From NCBI GenBank assembly GCA_021296345.1, contig JAGWAN010000020.1, positions 44,437-83,205 on the forward strand: a stretch of 38,769 nucleotides of DNA, in the 5' to 3' direction. The translations under genes and the position numbers were made by a program. Origin of the DNA: Acidimicrobiia bacterium (lineage in GTDB: Bacteria > Actinomycetota > Acidimicrobiia > Spongiisociales > Spongiisociaceae). The notes under the pieces are model-generated. The model was given only the letters and a program-made list of their open reading frames with translations, made no database searches and had not been told where the DNA came from. This document shows positions 1 through 8,490 of the stretch, one piece after another; position 1 is the first letter of the stretch, and each line of letters begins with the position of its first letter.

Positions 1-3
1 CAC

Positions 4-40
4 TATCCTCAAGTGAGGTCAGGTGGAGCATCAACCTGAC
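4..40 (+). promoter_or_regulatory. candidate -10 element and leader hairpin before the purine permease
   Basis: A TATCCT hexamer at 4-9 resembles a -10 box; the same hexamer in the same ACTATCCT context recurs before rplY. A 7-bp perfect stem, GTCAGGT (18-24) with ACCTGAC (34-40) around a 9-base loop, lies just upstream of the permease ribosome binding site (48-55). The window edge cuts off any -35 box. I do not recognise a known purine riboswitch here. Confidence 0.3.
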
Positions 41-57
41 TCTTGAAGGGAGGAGAA

Positions 58-1437
58 ATGGCCCAGACGGGACTTGATAGTTACTTCAAGGTCTCTGAAC
101 GCGGATCGTCTGTAGGCACCGAGGTCCGGGCGGGAATCACCACTTTCTTGGTGATGGCCTACATCCTGTTCGTTAACGCGGACGTTCTCGGCGCCACCGG
201 CCTCGATCCGGTGGCGGTTGCCGCCGGAACGGCCCTGGTGGCGGGGGTGCTCTCCATCGCCATGGGGGTGGTCGCCAACCATCCGATTGCGCTGGCGGCC
301 GGGCTGGGAATCAACGCTGCCGTAGCGTTCGGCCTGGTACTGACCGACGGGCTCACTGCGGAAGGCGCCATGGGTGTGATCCTGTGGGAAGGCATCCTCG
401 TCACCATCCTGGTCGTGCTCGGCCTGCGCGAGGCGGTGATGGCCGCTATACCCGACAGCCTGAAGTACTCCATCGGGGTGGGCATCGGCCTGTTCATCCT
501 CTTCATCGGCCTGGTCAACGGAGGCCTGGTACGGAGCGGGGGCGCCATCGTGGAGTTCGTGTTCCCGAACTCGTATGCCGCCGGCACCACCCTGGTCGGG
601 GTGCTGATCGCCCTCGTGCTGATGGCCCGTAAGGTGAAGGGTGCGATGATCATCACGATCGTCCTCACCACCATCGTGGCGTTGATCCTGAACGTGATCG
701 ACCTGCCGTCCACCTTCTCGGCCAGCGTCAGCTTCTCGACGATCGGTGCCGTGGACATGGGGAACGTGTTCGTTGAAATGGGCGCGCTAGCGGCCATTCT
801 CACGATCTTCACGTTCATGCTGACCGACTTCTTCGACACGATGGGAACCGCCACCGCCATCTCCGAGCAAGCCGGACTGACCGATAAGGACGGTCACATT
901 CCCAAGCTTCGCGAGCTGCTCTTGGTGGACTCCCTGGGCGCAGCACTGGGTGGACTGTGCGGGGTGAGCTCCAACACCAGCTACATCGAGAGCTCGGCGG
1001 GAGTAGCCGAGGGAGGGAAGACCGGACTGACGTCGGTGGTTACCGGCGTGCTGTTCCTGATCGCCATCGTCCTGTCGCCCCTGGCGCTGCTGGTACCCAG
1101 CCAGGCCACGGCTCCGGTTCTGATCCTGATCGGGTTCCTGATGGTTGGCCTGCTAAAGAAGATCGCCTTCACCGATCTGCAAGAAGGACTACCGGCGCTA
1201 CTGGCCGTGATCCTGATGCCGCTGACCTACTCGATCACGGTGGGAATCGCGGCAGGGTTCGTGACGCATACCCTGATCAAGATCGTCAAGGGCAAGGCCG
1301 CCCAGGTCCATGTCCTGATGTGGATCGTCTCGGCGGCGTGCCTGATCTACTTCCTCCAGGACTGGCTCAACGCCACACTGACTCCGGCGTGCCGGCCATC
1401 CGGCGCCCTCTCCCCATTCCCGGCGGTCGGGTTATGA
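58..1437 (+). CDS. NCS2-family purine (adenine/guanine/hypoxanthine, AzgA-type) permease
   Basis: Multi-pass inner-membrane protein of 459 residues, the usual size of AzgA-type NCS2 permeases. Family hallmarks near the N terminus are GITTFLVMAYILFVN and the long alternating hydrophobic segments that follow; a further motif DFFDTMGTATAISEQAG lies mid-protein and SSNTSYIESSAGVAEGG in the second half. ATG 58 is chosen because GGGAGGAG (48-55) sits immediately upstream; a TTG at 43 is in frame but overlaps that site. The next gene encodes an adenine deaminase, which supports adenine or a related purine as substrate (inference). The last sense codon is TTA (1432-1434), a rare codon here, and it overlaps an ATGA that could couple to the next gene. 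Confidence 0.88.
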   Translation: MAQTGLDSYFKVSERGSSVGTEVRAGITTFLVMAYILFVNADVLGATGLDPVAVAAGTALVAGVLSIAMGVVANHPIALAAGLGINAAVAFGLVLTDGLTAEGAMGVILWEGILVTILVVLGLREAVMAAIPDSLKYSIGVGIGLFILFIGLVNGGLVRSGGAIVEFVFPNSYAAGTTLVGVLIALVLMARKVKGAMIITIVLTTIVALILNVIDLPSTFSASVSFSTIGAVDMGNVFVEMGALAAILTIFTFMLTDFFDTMGTATAISEQAGLTDKDGHIPKLRELLLVDSLGAALGGLCGVSSNTSYIESSAGVAEGGKTGLTSVVTGVLFLIAIVLSPLALLVPSQATAPVLILIGFLMVGLLKKIAFTDLQEGLPALLAVILMPLTYSITVGIAAGFVTHTLIKIVKGKAAQVHVLMWIVSAACLIYFLQDWLNATLTPACRPSGALSPFPAVGL

Positions 1438-1481
1438 CAGGCGAGGAAGGTGCAGGCATCCGGCGCGAGGAGCGTACGGAT

Positions 1482-2492
1482 ATGGAGAGGTTCGTCCGGG
1501 GGCTACCGAAGTCGGAGCTACATATCCATATCGAAGGCACCCTCGAGGCGCGGATGATGTTCGACCTGGCCCGACGTAACGCGGTGGACCTGCCTTACGG
1601 CTCGATCGAGGAGGTTGAGGCGGCTTACGCGTTCGCAGATCTGCAGTCCTTCCTCGACATCTACTACGAAGCCGCCGCGGTGCTCCGGAAGGAGTCGGAC
1701 TTCGCCGATCTGATGTCCGCCTACCTGACCCGGGCGGCGGCGGACGGAGTGCGCCACGCCGAGGTCTTCTTCGACCCCCAGACCCACACCGAGCGGGGCG
1801 TTGACATCGGAACGGTGATCCGGGGATTCGTGAGCGCACAGGAAGACGCCGCACCTGACATCACCTCCACGCTGATCCTGTGCTTCCTGCGGCATCTGCC
1901 CGCCCAGGCTGCCGTCGAAACGTTGGAGGCGGCCCGGCCCCATCTCCAGCATGTCCAAGGCGTGGGTCTCGACTCGGGCGAGAAGGGCAACCCGCCGGAA
2001 CTGTTCGCCGAGCCATACCGCATGGCGGTCGAGGCCGGGCTCATCCCGGTCGCCCACGCCGGCGAGGAAGGTCCGGCCGGATACATCCGCTCGGCTCTGG
2101 ACGTCCTCGGCGCCCGGCGTATCGACCACGGGGTCAGGGCCTGGGACGACCCGGAACTGGTGGACCGGCTCGCCCGGGAGCGAGTACCCCTGACCATCTG
2201 CCCCCTATCTAACCAACGGCTCCAGGTATTCCCCGACCTCGGTCGGCACCCCCTCAAACGCTTCATGGACGCGGGCGTGCTGGTGACGGTGAACTCGGAC
2301 GATCCTGCCTACTTCGGCGGCTACGTGGGCGACAACTACCTGGCGATCGCCGAAGCCCTAAGTCTGACCCGGGCAGACCTGGTCCGGCTCGCCAGGAACT
2401 CGATCGACGCCTCCTTCCTTCCCGATGACCGCAAGGCGGCCCTGCAGGATGAGATCACCGCCTATGTCCGCTCGTATCCGGCGAGCCCTTGA
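1482..2492 (+). CDS. adenine deaminase (adenosine deaminase superfamily, Aah1-like)
   Basis: Metal-dependent hydrolase of 336 residues predicted to convert adenine to hypoxanthine plus ammonia in the cytoplasm. Metal and catalytic residues are visible: H14 and H16 in the LHIHIEGT motif, H192 and E195 in HAGEE, a later RIDHG histidine, and D273/D274 in NSDDPAYFG. The segment FFDPQTHTERG is typical of adenine deaminases of the yeast Aah1/Pseudomonas type rather than adenosine deaminases, which usually have an FxPxxH pattern there. ATG 1482 is preferred because GAGGAG (1467-1472) lies 9 bases upstream. An alternative ATG at 1434 overlaps the permease stop as ATGA but has no ribosome binding site. 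Adjacent to the purine permease, it forms an uptake-and-salvage pair. Confidence 0.85.
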   Translation: MERFVRGLPKSELHIHIEGTLEARMMFDLARRNAVDLPYGSIEEVEAAYAFADLQSFLDIYYEAAAVLRKESDFADLMSAYLTRAAADGVRHAEVFFDPQTHTERGVDIGTVIRGFVSAQEDAAPDITSTLILCFLRHLPAQAAVETLEAARPHLQHVQGVGLDSGEKGNPPELFAEPYRMAVEAGLIPVAHAGEEGPAGYIRSALDVLGARRIDHGVRAWDDPELVDRLARERVPLTICPLSNQRLQVFPDLGRHPLKRFMDAGVLVTVNSDDPAYFGGYVGDNYLAIAEALSLTRADLVRLARNSIDASFLPDDRKAALQDEITAYVRSYPASP

Positions 2493-2500
2493 TGAAGGGC
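2485..2500 (+). terminator. hairpin terminator candidate at the end of the adenine deaminase gene
   Basis: A perfect 6-bp stem GCCCTT/AAGGGC with a GATG tetraloop contains the deaminase stop codon (2490-2492). There is no T-run after it, as is common for high-GC actinobacterial hairpins. Confidence 0.45.
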
Positions 2501-2512
2501 GGACGCCGGCAC

Positions 2513-2518
2513 TATCCT
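2513..2518 (+). promoter_or_regulatory. candidate -10 element for rplY
   Basis: TATCCT lies 94 bases before the rplY start. TTGATG (2489-2494) is 18 bases upstream and could act as a -35 box, but it overlaps the hairpin proposed as a terminator, so the two readings compete. Confidence 0.35.
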
Positions 2519-2611
2519 TAGCCCGCCCGCCGCGTCCGTCCGGGGCGTATATTTCCGTAGCGGGTTCGGTTCGGCGGTCACCCGCCCCATCCATGTGTCC
2601 GAGGAGTTGTC

Positions 2612-3268
2612 ATGTCGAACGTCACACTGCGCGCCGAGACTGGTCGCGAAACCGGTACGAGAAGGTCCCGAAGGCTCCGGAACCGCGGCATGGTGCCCGC
2701 CACGTTCTACGGCCGGGGATCGGATGCCCTCTCGATAGCGGTCAGCGCCCGTGATCTTCGCTCGGCGTTGACCACGGGGTCCGGGCTCAACGCGGTGATC
2801 AACCTCCGGATCGGCGAGGAGACCCACACCTCCCTGGCCCGCCAGCTCCAACGCCATCCCACCCGGGGCGACATCATCCACCTGGACTTCCTCAAGATCT
2901 CCATCACTGACGAGGTCGAAGCCGTGGTGGCAATCGAGTTGGTTGGGGATCAGGCCGCGATCCGCGAGGGGGGCGGCATCCTCGAAACGATCGCCAACAC
3001 GGTGAACGTGCGGGCGCTGGTGACCGCCATCCCGGAATCGATTCAGGCGGACATCTCCGGGCTGGGAGTCGGCGACACCCTTCGCGTGTCGGACCTTCCC
3101 GCTCCGAGCGGGGTCGAGTACCTCGACGACCCGGACCAACCGATCCTGGTGGTCAGCCTCCCGGCCATCGCCCTCACCGAAGAAGATGCGGAGGAGGAAG
3201 ACCAGGATCTCGCGCTGGTTGGAGAGGATGGCGATGCGACGGAGGCCGGGCCCGAACAGGACGCCTGA
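2612..3268 (+). CDS. rplY: 50S ribosomal protein bL25, long Ctc form
   Basis: Binds 5S rRNA in the large ribosomal subunit. The 218-residue protein has the two-domain Ctc/TL5 layout: an N-terminal L25 domain (about residues 1-90, with RRLRNRGMVPATFYGRG and the DIIHLDFLKI segment) and a C-terminal beta domain (about 95-190, with the DISGLGVGDTLRVSDLP segment), then an acidic tail. ATG 2612 has GAGGAG (2601-2606) 5 bases upstream. The next gene is pth, a frequent neighbour of ctc/rplY in bacteria. Confidence 0.93.
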   Translation: MSNVTLRAETGRETGTRRSRRLRNRGMVPATFYGRGSDALSIAVSARDLRSALTTGSGLNAVINLRIGEETHTSLARQLQRHPTRGDIIHLDFLKISITDEVEAVVAIELVGDQAAIREGGGILETIANTVNVRALVTAIPESIQADISGLGVGDTLRVSDLPAPSGVEYLDDPDQPILVVSLPAIALTEEDAEEEDQDLALVGEDGDATEAGPEQDA

Positions 3269-3406
3269 CAGCGGCGTACCGAAAAGTGTCCGCTGGCCCA
3301 TGACCGGAGCCAGGACCCCAGGCCGAGGCGCGGCGTGCCAACCCATCCCCACTTTTTTCAGCATGCTCCTACCGGTCGGAGGCTCGTCCCGACCGTGAGG
3401 GTCAGC

Positions 3407-3979
3407 ATGCCGGTGATCGTGGGGCTACACAACCCCGAGCCTACCTACTCCGGTACGCGCCACAATATCGGGGCCGAGGTGATCGCCGCCCTGGCGCGGC
3501 GCTCGGAGACCGGGCTGCGACGGGGACCGCGCCGGGTCCGGTGCCGGGTGGTCCGGGCGCGCATCGGAACCGAGTCCGCGTTGCTGGCACTCCCGAACGC
3601 TTCGATGAACGTTTCCGGGCCAACCGTGCGGGGATTACTCAGCTACTACAAGGTTGCGCCGCGGGATCTTCTGGTCATTCATGACGACATCGATCTGCCC
3701 TTCGGACGGCTCCGGCTCCGGTCGGGCCACGGCCACGGCGGCCACAACGGTGTGCGCTCGATAGTCGGATCGATCGGAACAACCGACTTCTGGCGTCTCA
3801 AGCTCGGCCTCGGGCGCCCGCCCGGGCGGATGGATCCGGCCGACTACGTTCTGAGCCGGTTCTCAGCGGCGGAAAGGGAGGAGGTCGACCATATGGTGGC
3901 CGATGCCGCGGATGTGGTGGAACGATTCCTGAACGATCCTGAGAGAGCCATGGAACTCGCCGGCGGCAGGCGGCCTTGA
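3407..3979 (+). CDS. pth: peptidyl-tRNA hydrolase
   Basis: Cleaves peptidyl-tRNA released from stalled ribosomes, recycling tRNA in the cytoplasm. The 190-residue length fits bacterial Pth. Visible signature residues are the GLHNPE segment (usually GLGNPG), catalytic H19 in TRHNIG, HDDIDLPFGRLR and GGHNGVRSI. ATG 3407 follows GTGAGGG closely. The frame is open upstream to 3335 and a GTG at 3395 is possible, but that would add residues before the conserved N-terminal strand. The 138-base gap to rplY contains a T6 run (3350-3355) without a convincing hairpin directly in front. Confidence 0.93.
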   Translation: MPVIVGLHNPEPTYSGTRHNIGAEVIAALARRSETGLRRGPRRVRCRVVRARIGTESALLALPNASMNVSGPTVRGLLSYYKVAPRDLLVIHDDIDLPFGRLRLRSGHGHGGHNGVRSIVGSIGTTDFWRLKLGLGRPPGRMDPADYVLSRFSAAEREEVDHMVADAADVVERFLNDPERAMELAGGRRP

Positions 3980-4036
3980 TCCGGATGCTCGTATTGGCCG
4001 TTCCAACCATTCTCGACGGGGCAAGGAGGTAGTCAC

Positions 4037-5533
4037 GTGCCGCGATTGGTCGGGGCCATCGACCAGGGGACCACGAGCACCCGCTTCATGGTCTTCGATC
4101 ACGACGGTGCGGTAGTGGCATCCGCGCAGGAGGAGTTCGAGCAGATCTACCCCCGTCCCGGCTGGGTGGAGCACGACCCGGCGGAGATCCTCGACTCCGT
4201 GGAGAGCGTCGTCACCCGGGCCCTCTCGCAGGCGGGCCTGACCGCCCGGGATCTGGTGGCAGTGGGGATCACCAACCAGCGGGAGACCACTGTGGTCTGG
4301 GACCGCTCCACCGGCACGCCCCTGGCCAACGCAATCGTCTGGCAGGACACCAGGACATCCCGGCTCTGCCGGGAACTGGAGGGGGGTCAAGGCATGGATC
4401 GCTTCCGGCCCACTACGGGCCTTCCCCTCGCCACCTACTTCAGCGGACCGAAGGCCGGCTGGCTACTCGATCACGTGGACGGGCTCACGGAGCAGGCCGC
4501 CTCCGGACTGGCAGTGATGGGAACCATCGACTCCTGGCTGCTCTGGAACCTCACCGGCGGTACCGGGGGCGGCCGGCACGTTACCGACGTTTCCAACGCC
4601 TCCCGGACCATGCTGATGGACCTCGACACTCTGACCTGGAGCGACGAACTGCTCGCCGCCATGAGCATCCCACCCTCCATGATGGCCGAGATCGTTCCTT
4701 CCATCGGCCGGGTGGGGCTGGGAACCGGCGTCCTCGAGGGCGTTCCCATCTCCGCCATCCTGGGCGACCAGCACGCCGCCCTGTTCGGGCAGACGAGCTT
4801 CCGCCCGGGCGAGGCCAAGAACACGTACGGGACCGGCTGCTTCCTGCTGATGAATACCGGCGGCGCGATGATCCCCTCGACCCACGGCCTGCTCACCACG
4901 ATCGGGTACCAGATCGCCGGCGAAGCGCCTGTCTACGCGCTGGAGGGCTCCGTCGCGATCGCCGGAGCGGTGGTGCAATGGCTACGCGACAACCTCCGCA
5001 TGATCTCGACCGCCGCCGAGGTCGAGACCCTGGCCGCCTCGGTGGAGGACAACGGCGACGTGTACTTCGTACCCGCCTTCTCGGGCCTCTTCGCGCCGCA
5101 TTGGCGCTCGGATGCCCGAGGAGTGATCACCGGCCTGACCCGGTATTCCACCCGAGCGCACATAGCCCGCGCCGCCCTGGAGGCGGTGGCCTACCAGACC
5201 CGGGAAGTGCTGGAGGCTATGCAGACCGACTCGGGCGTGACGCTCAAGGAACTCCGCGTCGACGGAGGCATGGTGGCGAACGACCTGCTGATGCAGTTCC
5301 AGGCCGACATCCTCGACGTTCCGGTGGTGCGCACCGGAACGGACGAGACCACCGCCCTCGGCGCCGCCTACGGGGCCGGGCTGGCCGAGGGGTTCTGGCG
5401 CGACCTCGACGACCTGCGCGCCCGATGGCGGGAAGCGAACCGGTGGTCGCCCCGCATGGCCACCGCGGAGCGGGAGATGCTGTACGCCGGATGGTCCAAG
5501 GCGCTGGAACGTTCACTGGAATGGGCGGGCTAG
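4037..5533 (+). CDS. glpK: glycerol kinase
   Basis: Phosphorylates glycerol with ATP to sn-glycerol 3-phosphate, feeding glycolysis and phospholipid synthesis. The 498-residue FGGY-family protein has the N-terminal ATPase loop DQGTTST (residues 9-15), the segments [19 protein letters not shown] and AIVWQDTRT, and the C-terminal domain with [19 protein letters not shown] and [19 protein letters not shown] 4037 has a near-perfect Shine-Dalgarno AAGGAGGT (4023-4030). The following gene is pgsA, whose substrate is the glycerol 3-phosphate made here, so co-expression is plausible. No glycerol facilitator is in the window. Confidence 0.94.
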   Translation: MPRLVGAIDQGTTSTRFMVFDHDGAVVASAQEEFEQIYPRPGWVEHDPAEILDSVESVVTRALSQAGLTARDLVAVGITNQRETTVVWDRSTGTPLANAIVWQDTRTSRLCRELEGGQGMDRFRPTTGLPLATYFSGPKAGWLLDHVDGLTEQAASGLAVMGTIDSWLLWNLTGGTGGGRHVTDVSNASRTMLMDLDTLTWSDELLAAMSIPPSMMAEIVPSIGRVGLGTGVLEGVPISAILGDQHAALFGQTSFRPGEAKNTYGTGCFLLMNTGGAMIPSTHGLLTTIGYQIAGEAPVYALEGSVAIAGAVVQWLRDNLRMISTAAEVETLAASVEDNGDVYFVPAFSGLFAPHWRSDARGVITGLTRYSTRAHIARAALEAVAYQTREVLEAMQTDSGVTLKELRVDGGMVANDLLMQFQADILDVPVVRTGTDETTALGAAYGAGLAEGFWRDLDDLRARWREANRWSPRMATAEREMLYAGWSKALERSLEWAG

Positions 5534-5576
5534 GAATCCGGCGCGCGGTGTAGTGTTGCCGCGGGGAGGTACTCCT

Positions 5577-6143
5577 ATTTCGATCCCTGACCTGCTCGCG
5601 CTCTTCCGAGTATTGTGCGTTCCGGCCATCATCGGCTTGGTGCTGGCCACCGAGCACACCAGCGGTAGGTACCTCTTCGGCATCGCCGCAGTGCTGGTCG
5701 TCCTTGCCGGTCTCAGCGACTTCTTCGACGGCTACATCGCCCGGCGTCAGGGCATCACCTCCACAGTCGGCGCCTTCCTGGACACCACTGCCGACAAGAT
5801 CCTGGTAAGCGGCGTGTTGATCGCCCTGATCTCGGTGGATCGGGCATCGGTGTGGGTCACCTTCATCATCATGACCCGCGAGTTCGTGGTGATGGCGATA
5901 CGGAGCCTGGTCGCCATCGACGGAACCCTGGTTCCGGCGTCGGTGGCCGGCAAGGCCAAGGCCGCCGTCCAGTTCTTCGCGCTCGGGTTCGCAATGCTGC
6001 GGCTCCCGGACCCGTGGGGACCGCTCTACTTCGATGAGTACTGGATGTGGCTCGCCGGCGCGGTGACGATAGCGTCGGGCTGGGGCTACGCCGTCAAGTT
6101 CGGCGAAGCGATCCGCCAGGTCGGACGGACTACGGATCCGTGA
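5577..6143 (+). CDS. pgsA: CDP-diacylglycerol-glycerol-3-phosphate 3-phosphatidyltransferase, apparent ATT start
   Basis: Integral membrane CDP-alcohol phosphatidyltransferase (188 residues) making phosphatidylglycerophosphate. The complete family motif DGxxAR(x8)GxxxDxxxD is present: D51, G52, A55, R56, G65, D69 and D73, preceded by D48. The strong Shine-Dalgarno GGGGAGGT (5563-5570) lies 6 bases before an ATT at 5577 that begins a typical PgsA N terminus (SIPDLLALFR). The only in-frame canonical candidates, GTG 5553 and TTG 5556, lie upstream of that site and have no ribosome binding site of their own. I therefore place the start at ATT 5577; automatic annotation would probably use 5553. 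The stop overlaps the next start as GTGA. Confidence 0.88.
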   Translation: MSIPDLLALFRVLCVPAIIGLVLATEHTSGRYLFGIAAVLVVLAGLSDFFDGYIARRQGITSTVGAFLDTTADKILVSGVLIALISVDRASVWVTFIIMTREFVVMAIRSLVAIDGTLVPASVAGKAKAAVQFFALGFAMLRLPDPWGPLYFDEYWMWLAGAVTIASGWGYAVKFGEAIRQVGRTTDP

Positions 6144-7111
6144 CCGTACTGGTCACCGGCGGCACGGGCGTGGTAGGACAGCCGGTGATCCGCCGGCTGG
6201 TGGAATCGGGCCGCAACGTACGGGGTCTGGCTCGCTCAGAGAAGGCGGCGTCGGTTCTGACAGGCCTGGGAGCCGTACCGTCACCCGGCGACATCGAGGA
6301 CCCCGATTCCCTGGTCCGGGCCATGTCGGGTTGCGAGGTGGTGTACGACATCGCCGGTCTGGTGTCCTTCTGCCCTGATGATCCGGCCGCCCTGTACCGG
6401 ATCAACGTCGAGGGCACCCGCAACGTGGTGAGGGCTGCCCGCCGGGCCGGGGTCAGGCGCCTGATCCACACTTCTACGGTGGCGGCTCTGGGAGAGAGGC
6501 CGGGAACGGTGGGGAACGAGTCCACCCGGCACACCGGCCGCTACTACAGCCACTATGCCCGATCCAAGCACCAGGGAGAGTTGGTGGCCCTTGCCGAAGC
6601 GGGGGACATGGAAGTGGTGGTGGTCAACCCTGCCTCTGTCCAGGGCGGCGGCCGGATAACCGGTACCGGCAACCTGCTGCTCCAGGCGGTGAACGGGCAT
6701 CTCAGGTTCCTCGTGGACACCCCCATCTCGATAGTCGACACCGAGGATTGCGTCCGGGGCCACATCGCCGCCGAGCAGCGAGGAGTGGCCGGCCGACGCT
6801 ACGTGCTGAGCGGATTCACCATCACCCTCCGCCAGGCTTGCGACCTGATCCGTGAGCTGACCGGTGGTCGCTACCCGATCCGGTTCATACCCAGGCCCCT
6901 GCTAGCGCCGCTGAGCCCCCTGGCCGATCTCATCGGGCGGCGGGTTCGATCGGTTCCCATCTGCCGGGAGACCATGCACCTGATGCGCTACGGCGCCCGG
7001 TATGACGGCTCCCAGGCCGCCCGGGAACTGGGATTGGAGTATCGATCCGCCCATGAGACCTTCGCCGGAGCACTCGACTCATTCCGGAAGGCCGGTCTCA
7101 CCGAGGTCTAG
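6140..7111 (+). CDS. NAD(P)-dependent epimerase/dehydratase, extended SDR family
   Basis: Rossmann-fold oxidoreductase of 323 residues. The N-terminal dinucleotide site reads TGGTGVVGQ, the INVEGTRNVVRAA helix follows, and the active-site pair is in YARSK. The protein resembles the HpnA/dihydroflavonol reductase branch of extended SDRs, whose substrates are sugar nucleotides or ketones; the exact substrate cannot be read from sequence. GTG 6140 overlaps the pgsA stop (GTGA, 6140-6143), suggesting translational coupling. The frame is open upstream into pgsA to 6047, but the Rossmann strand begins right at this GTG. Confidence 0.82.
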   Translation: MTVLVTGGTGVVGQPVIRRLVESGRNVRGLARSEKAASVLTGLGAVPSPGDIEDPDSLVRAMSGCEVVYDIAGLVSFCPDDPAALYRINVEGTRNVVRAARRAGVRRLIHTSTVAALGERPGTVGNESTRHTGRYYSHYARSKHQGELVALAEAGDMEVVVVNPASVQGGGRITGTGNLLLQAVNGHLRFLVDTPISIVDTEDCVRGHIAAEQRGVAGRRYVLSGFTITLRQACDLIRELTGGRYPIRFIPRPLLAPLSPLADLIGRRVRSVPICRETMHLMRYGARYDGSQAARELGLEYRSAHETFAGALDSFRKAGLTEV

Positions 7112-7167
7112 TGGTCCGCGCTGCTGAACTTCCCGGTAGGTCTACTCGGCCGGATCTGCTCGGCGCG

Positions 7168-7173
7168 TACAAT
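7168..7173 (+). promoter_or_regulatory. candidate -10 element for the Cys-repeat lipoprotein
   Basis: TACAAT fits the TANNNT consensus and would give a leader of about 45-50 bases before ATG 7228. I do not see a convincing -35 box. Confidence 0.35.
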
Positions 7174-7227
7174 GACTCCGGTCGCCGCCATCGCGGAGTT
7201 CGTTCGCTGCCACGAAGAGTCTGATTG

Positions 7228-8367
7228 ATGTATGAGTATCTCAGGTCCCATCGGATCCGCATCACGGGCGCGGCCCTTGCGGTAGCGCTGATCGCCGGAG
7301 CCTGTTCGAGCGATTCGGAATCCGAGCCGGCACCGACCGTGACTACAACCACGGTCGCTTCGACCACCACGGCGCCTACGACCACGACATCGCCCGCAAC
7401 TACCACAACCACCACGTTGCCCGCGACTACCCCGACCGCCACCGTTGCCCAGACCGAGACCGGGCAGCCATCCGGCACTCTGGCAGATCTCTTTGTGGAT
7501 GAGTCCACCACCTACCAGGATGTGATGGATCGGATCTCCGAGGACGAGAGGGCGTGCATCAAGGCGGCTTTCGGGGAAATGGTGTACACCATCCTGGTAA
7601 CCAGGCCGGTTCTGACGGAGGACGCGGCGAGTGACCCCGATGCCGTAACCAGGCTGCTCTCCTGCCTGACTCAGGACAACGTCGTGATGGCCATGTTGGT
7701 GTACAGAGATGCTGCGGCCGGGAGGATCAACGAGGAGACCCGCAGGTGCGTTGTGCCCCTCGCCTTGCAGATTCCGGAGAGCTATTACGAGCACGCCGGG
7801 CTGGAGTGGGAAGGGGAACGCGTCTCCGCCAAGGAACTAGCCGAGATCAACTCCCAGCTCCTGCAGTGCTTCCCCGCCGAAGAGGTGGCGGCGTTGCAGT
7901 TCCGTATCTACCAGCAGGTGGTCGAGATGGTCCCCATGGTGTGGAGCGACGTCACCGAGGCGTTCACCGAGGCCGAAAGGGACTGCTTCCGCGAGCACAT
8001 CGGCGATGACGAGTTCACCGCGATCCTGGACTCCCCGCTCCGAGGTGGCGGTGCGATGTCGGACCACGAGCTGCACGAGGCATGCTTCGGTCGGGACACC
8101 CCTGGGCGCCTGTACGCCGCCTTTGTGGGGATGCTGCTCGGGACGGACTTGACGGAAGAGTCCGCGATTTGCATGATCGATTTCGCCGCCGACCACGAGC
8201 ATTACATCGACTACCTGCTGTTCACGCCGTATGAGGACAAGCTGGCACTCGAGGCGGAGACCCGCGCCGAGTTCCTCCAGGACGGATACCGGCTGCACTC
8301 GTGCTTCAACGATGACGAGTCGCAGCGGTGGAACAACCTCTACCTCGAAGCCTTCCAACGGAGCTAG
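7228..8367 (+). CDS. secreted lipoprotein with Thr-rich linker and four Cys-pair repeats
   Basis: I do not recognise a named family. The 379-residue protein starts with a basic-hydrophobic signal sequence ending in a lipobox-like IAGAC (C26 the likely lipidated residue). A linker of about 50 residues made largely of Thr, Ala, Pro and Val follows. The rest consists of four alpha-helical-looking modules, each with two cysteines: C110/C146, C174/C214, C253/C286 and C315/C359. The first Cys of each follows an acidic stretch (DERAC, EETRRC, EAERDC, EESAIC); the second is usually in LxxCF or its variants. Likely anchored on the outer face of the membrane with disulfides (inference). ATG 7228 follows GAAGAG (7214-7219); a TTG at 7225 is possible. 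Confidence 0.75.
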   Translation: MYEYLRSHRIRITGAALAVALIAGACSSDSESEPAPTVTTTTVASTTTAPTTTTSPATTTTTTLPATTPTATVAQTETGQPSGTLADLFVDESTTYQDVMDRISEDERACIKAAFGEMVYTILVTRPVLTEDAASDPDAVTRLLSCLTQDNVVMAMLVYRDAAAGRINEETRRCVVPLALQIPESYYEHAGLEWEGERVSAKELAEINSQLLQCFPAEEVAALQFRIYQQVVEMVPMVWSDVTEAFTEAERDCFREHIGDDEFTAILDSPLRGGGAMSDHELHEACFGRDTPGRLYAAFVGMLLGTDLTEESAICMIDFAADHEHYIDYLLFTPYEDKLALEAETRAEFLQDGYRLHSCFNDDESQRWNNLYLEAFQRS

Positions 8368-8381
8368 GTGATAAGTCCCTA

Positions 8382-8404
8382 GTCGGTAGTCGATGGTCGG
8401 TAGT
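8382..8404 (+). repeat. short direct repeat between the lipoprotein gene and mfd
   Basis: The nonamer GTCGGTAGT occurs at 8382-8390 and 8396-8404, a period of 14 bases. It lies in the 123-base gap before mfd. No function is apparent. Confidence 0.6.
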
Positions 8405-8476
8405 TTCTTTGTCGATGCTTAGCCCTGCGATCACGTAGTTCCTTATCTCAGAGCGCAATCGGCAGTCCGAGCCGGG

Positions 8477-8482
8477 TACGAT
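8477..8482 (+). promoter_or_regulatory. -10 element for a leaderless mfd transcript
   Basis: TACGAT ends 8 bases before GTG 8491, which has no Shine-Dalgarno upstream. Transcription would begin at or next to the GTG. acpS shows the same spacing. Confidence 0.45.
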
Positions 8483-8490
8483 GGTCAGTC

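Noticed and set aside
957-1481. Upstream extension of the deaminase frame through the permease gene
   Set aside because: The extension is Arg/Gly/Pro-rich shadow sequence of the permease; the deaminase fold begins at ELHIHIEGT.
3281-3355. AAAAGTG/CACTTTT long-range pairing before pth as a regulatory RNA
   Set aside because: A 7-bp stem closing a loop of about 60 bases without supporting inner helices is too weak to call.
7320-7460. ACC/ACG triplet tract as a DNA repeat or CRISPR-like array
   Set aside because: It encodes the Thr-rich linker of the lipoprotein; there are no regular spacers.
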